From NCBI GenBank assembly GCA_951640165.1, contig OX621241.1, positions 17,923,001 through 17,987,000 of the forward strand: 64,000 nt of DNA, in the 5' to 3' direction. Of the stretch, positions 63,428-64,000 are shown in pieces (positions within the stretch are counted from its first letter, which is position 1; each line of letters begins with the position of its first letter). The notes beneath the pieces were generated by a model that saw nothing but the letters and a program-made list of their open reading frames with translations, was not told where the DNA came from and did not search any database. This DNA comes from Pseudoips prasinana. Taxonomy: Eukaryota; Arthropoda; Insecta; Lepidoptera; Nolidae. Made by a program: the position numbers and the translations under genes.

Positions 63428-64000
63428 AAAATTGCACAACTAAAGTGCCTATCTTTAGTTTATTTAGTTGGTGACATATTAGGCAGTCCTTTTCACAAGA
63501 ACTAGGTTCGAAAAGAATGCAATGACATTAGTTGGTATTTAATGCAATCTGGGGCATTCTTAATGTTGACCACTCATCAATATCATGCATAGTAAACCGG
63601 TCCTTATTTTTACAGCGATAAGGTCGAGTCAATATGATTTACGTCACAATTACAATTCTTTTTTGTATTTTATGAAATACTTTAAATTTATGATATATTA
63701 CCATATAAGTAGTATAGCTTCATCCTCTTCAGGATTAACAGCAGATCCTTTCCTAAGCTACTAGTTAAAGAGTTTTTCAAAGATTAGTGGTTCGGAAAAT
63801 ATGAAGCTTCAAATTGGGCATTTTCTGAGAGACCAACGGCATGTAATGGCTAATATTAATTAAAAGTTCCCTAAAAAATATTACCACTGCGATGCTTTCA
63901 ATAGTTTATGAGTACATAAATTACATAAAGGAGCTTTGCCTTTACTAGCGAGTTTGTCTCTTTCACTCTCATTTCTAATATATACGACTGTGTTATGTGC
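63428..64000. other. Unassigned sequence to the window end
   Basis: A possible minus-strand exon at about 63699-63755 (after TAGTAG, coding-like GSAVNPEEDEAILL, before GTAATA) cannot be joined in frame to the 63425 exon and is not called. Nothing else recognised. Confidence 0.3.

Noticed and set aside
63699..63755. Possible extra minus-strand exon before the 63425 exon
   Set aside because: The coding-like segment is bounded by TAG and GTAATA, but its phase does not match the next exon in any stop-free frame.

Overview
The window looks like a piece of a lepidopteran (moth or butterfly) nuclear genome. The reasons are AT-rich, intron-bearing DNA, genes of animal type (malectin, AKAP10, a GPR143-like receptor), many TACCTAC/GTAGGTA runs, and a dense mixture of repeat families I know from Lepidoptera. 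These include tRNA-headed SINEs, short Helitrons ending in a GC hairpin plus CTAG, RTE LINEs with (TGATGA)n tails, and a repeat carrying the GTGCGAGTCGGACTCG motif. No bacterial or viral gene set is present. The species cannot be read from this sequence.

Layout. 1-10.8 kb: repeat-rich DNA without a supportable gene. It holds a 5S-rRNA-like SINE, a split tRNA-SINE, RTE LINE tails, a 544-bp fold-back element and a complete tRNA-SINE. 10.86-21.73 kb: a stack of transposons. A minus-strand Ty3/Gypsy element (A, 5-bp target duplication AACAC) is broken in its RNase H region by a DNA element that sits exactly between AAA and TTT with no target duplication, as described for Spy transposons. Inside that element lies a plus-strand Gypsy element (B, target duplication AACAT), and inside B's pol lies a 5'-truncated CR1/Jockey-type LINE. 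24.2-25.0 kb: an intact, apparently single-exon malectin gene (plus). 27.5-36.7 kb: repeats, including a decayed pogo-like element with TA target and 24-bp inverted ends. 37.1-38.4 kb: a 5'-truncated RTE LINE.

39.3-42.4 kb: a two-exon minus-strand gene for a small secreted Thr/Asn-rich protein. 40-50 kb: composite RTE derivatives, hairpins, Helitrons, SINEs and a minus-strand Jockey-like LINE. 51.56-53.36 kb: a complete three-exon AKAP10 (D-AKAP2) gene (plus) with both RGS regions and the PKA-binding helix. 54.3-60 kb: a second RTE composite, a decayed coding relic, a hAT-type MITE and a full-length RTE LINE with an uninterrupted 991-codon frame. 61.0-62.6 kb: the last two exons of a GPR143 (ocular albinism 1) homologue on the minus strand. 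63.16-63.43 kb: another minus-strand terminal exon inside what should be the same locus.

The host genes show no sign of working together: malectin acts in ER glycoprotein quality control, AKAP10 in PKA anchoring, GPR143 in lysosome-related organelles. What ties the window together is transposon activity. The main results are the AAA/TTT insertion inside a Gypsy coding frame, the four-level nest, RTE half-elements (5' end fused to 3' end) with their own target duplications, and a core motif shared by 5S-headed and tRNA-headed SINEs. All calls come from reading the sequence by eye; no database search was run.
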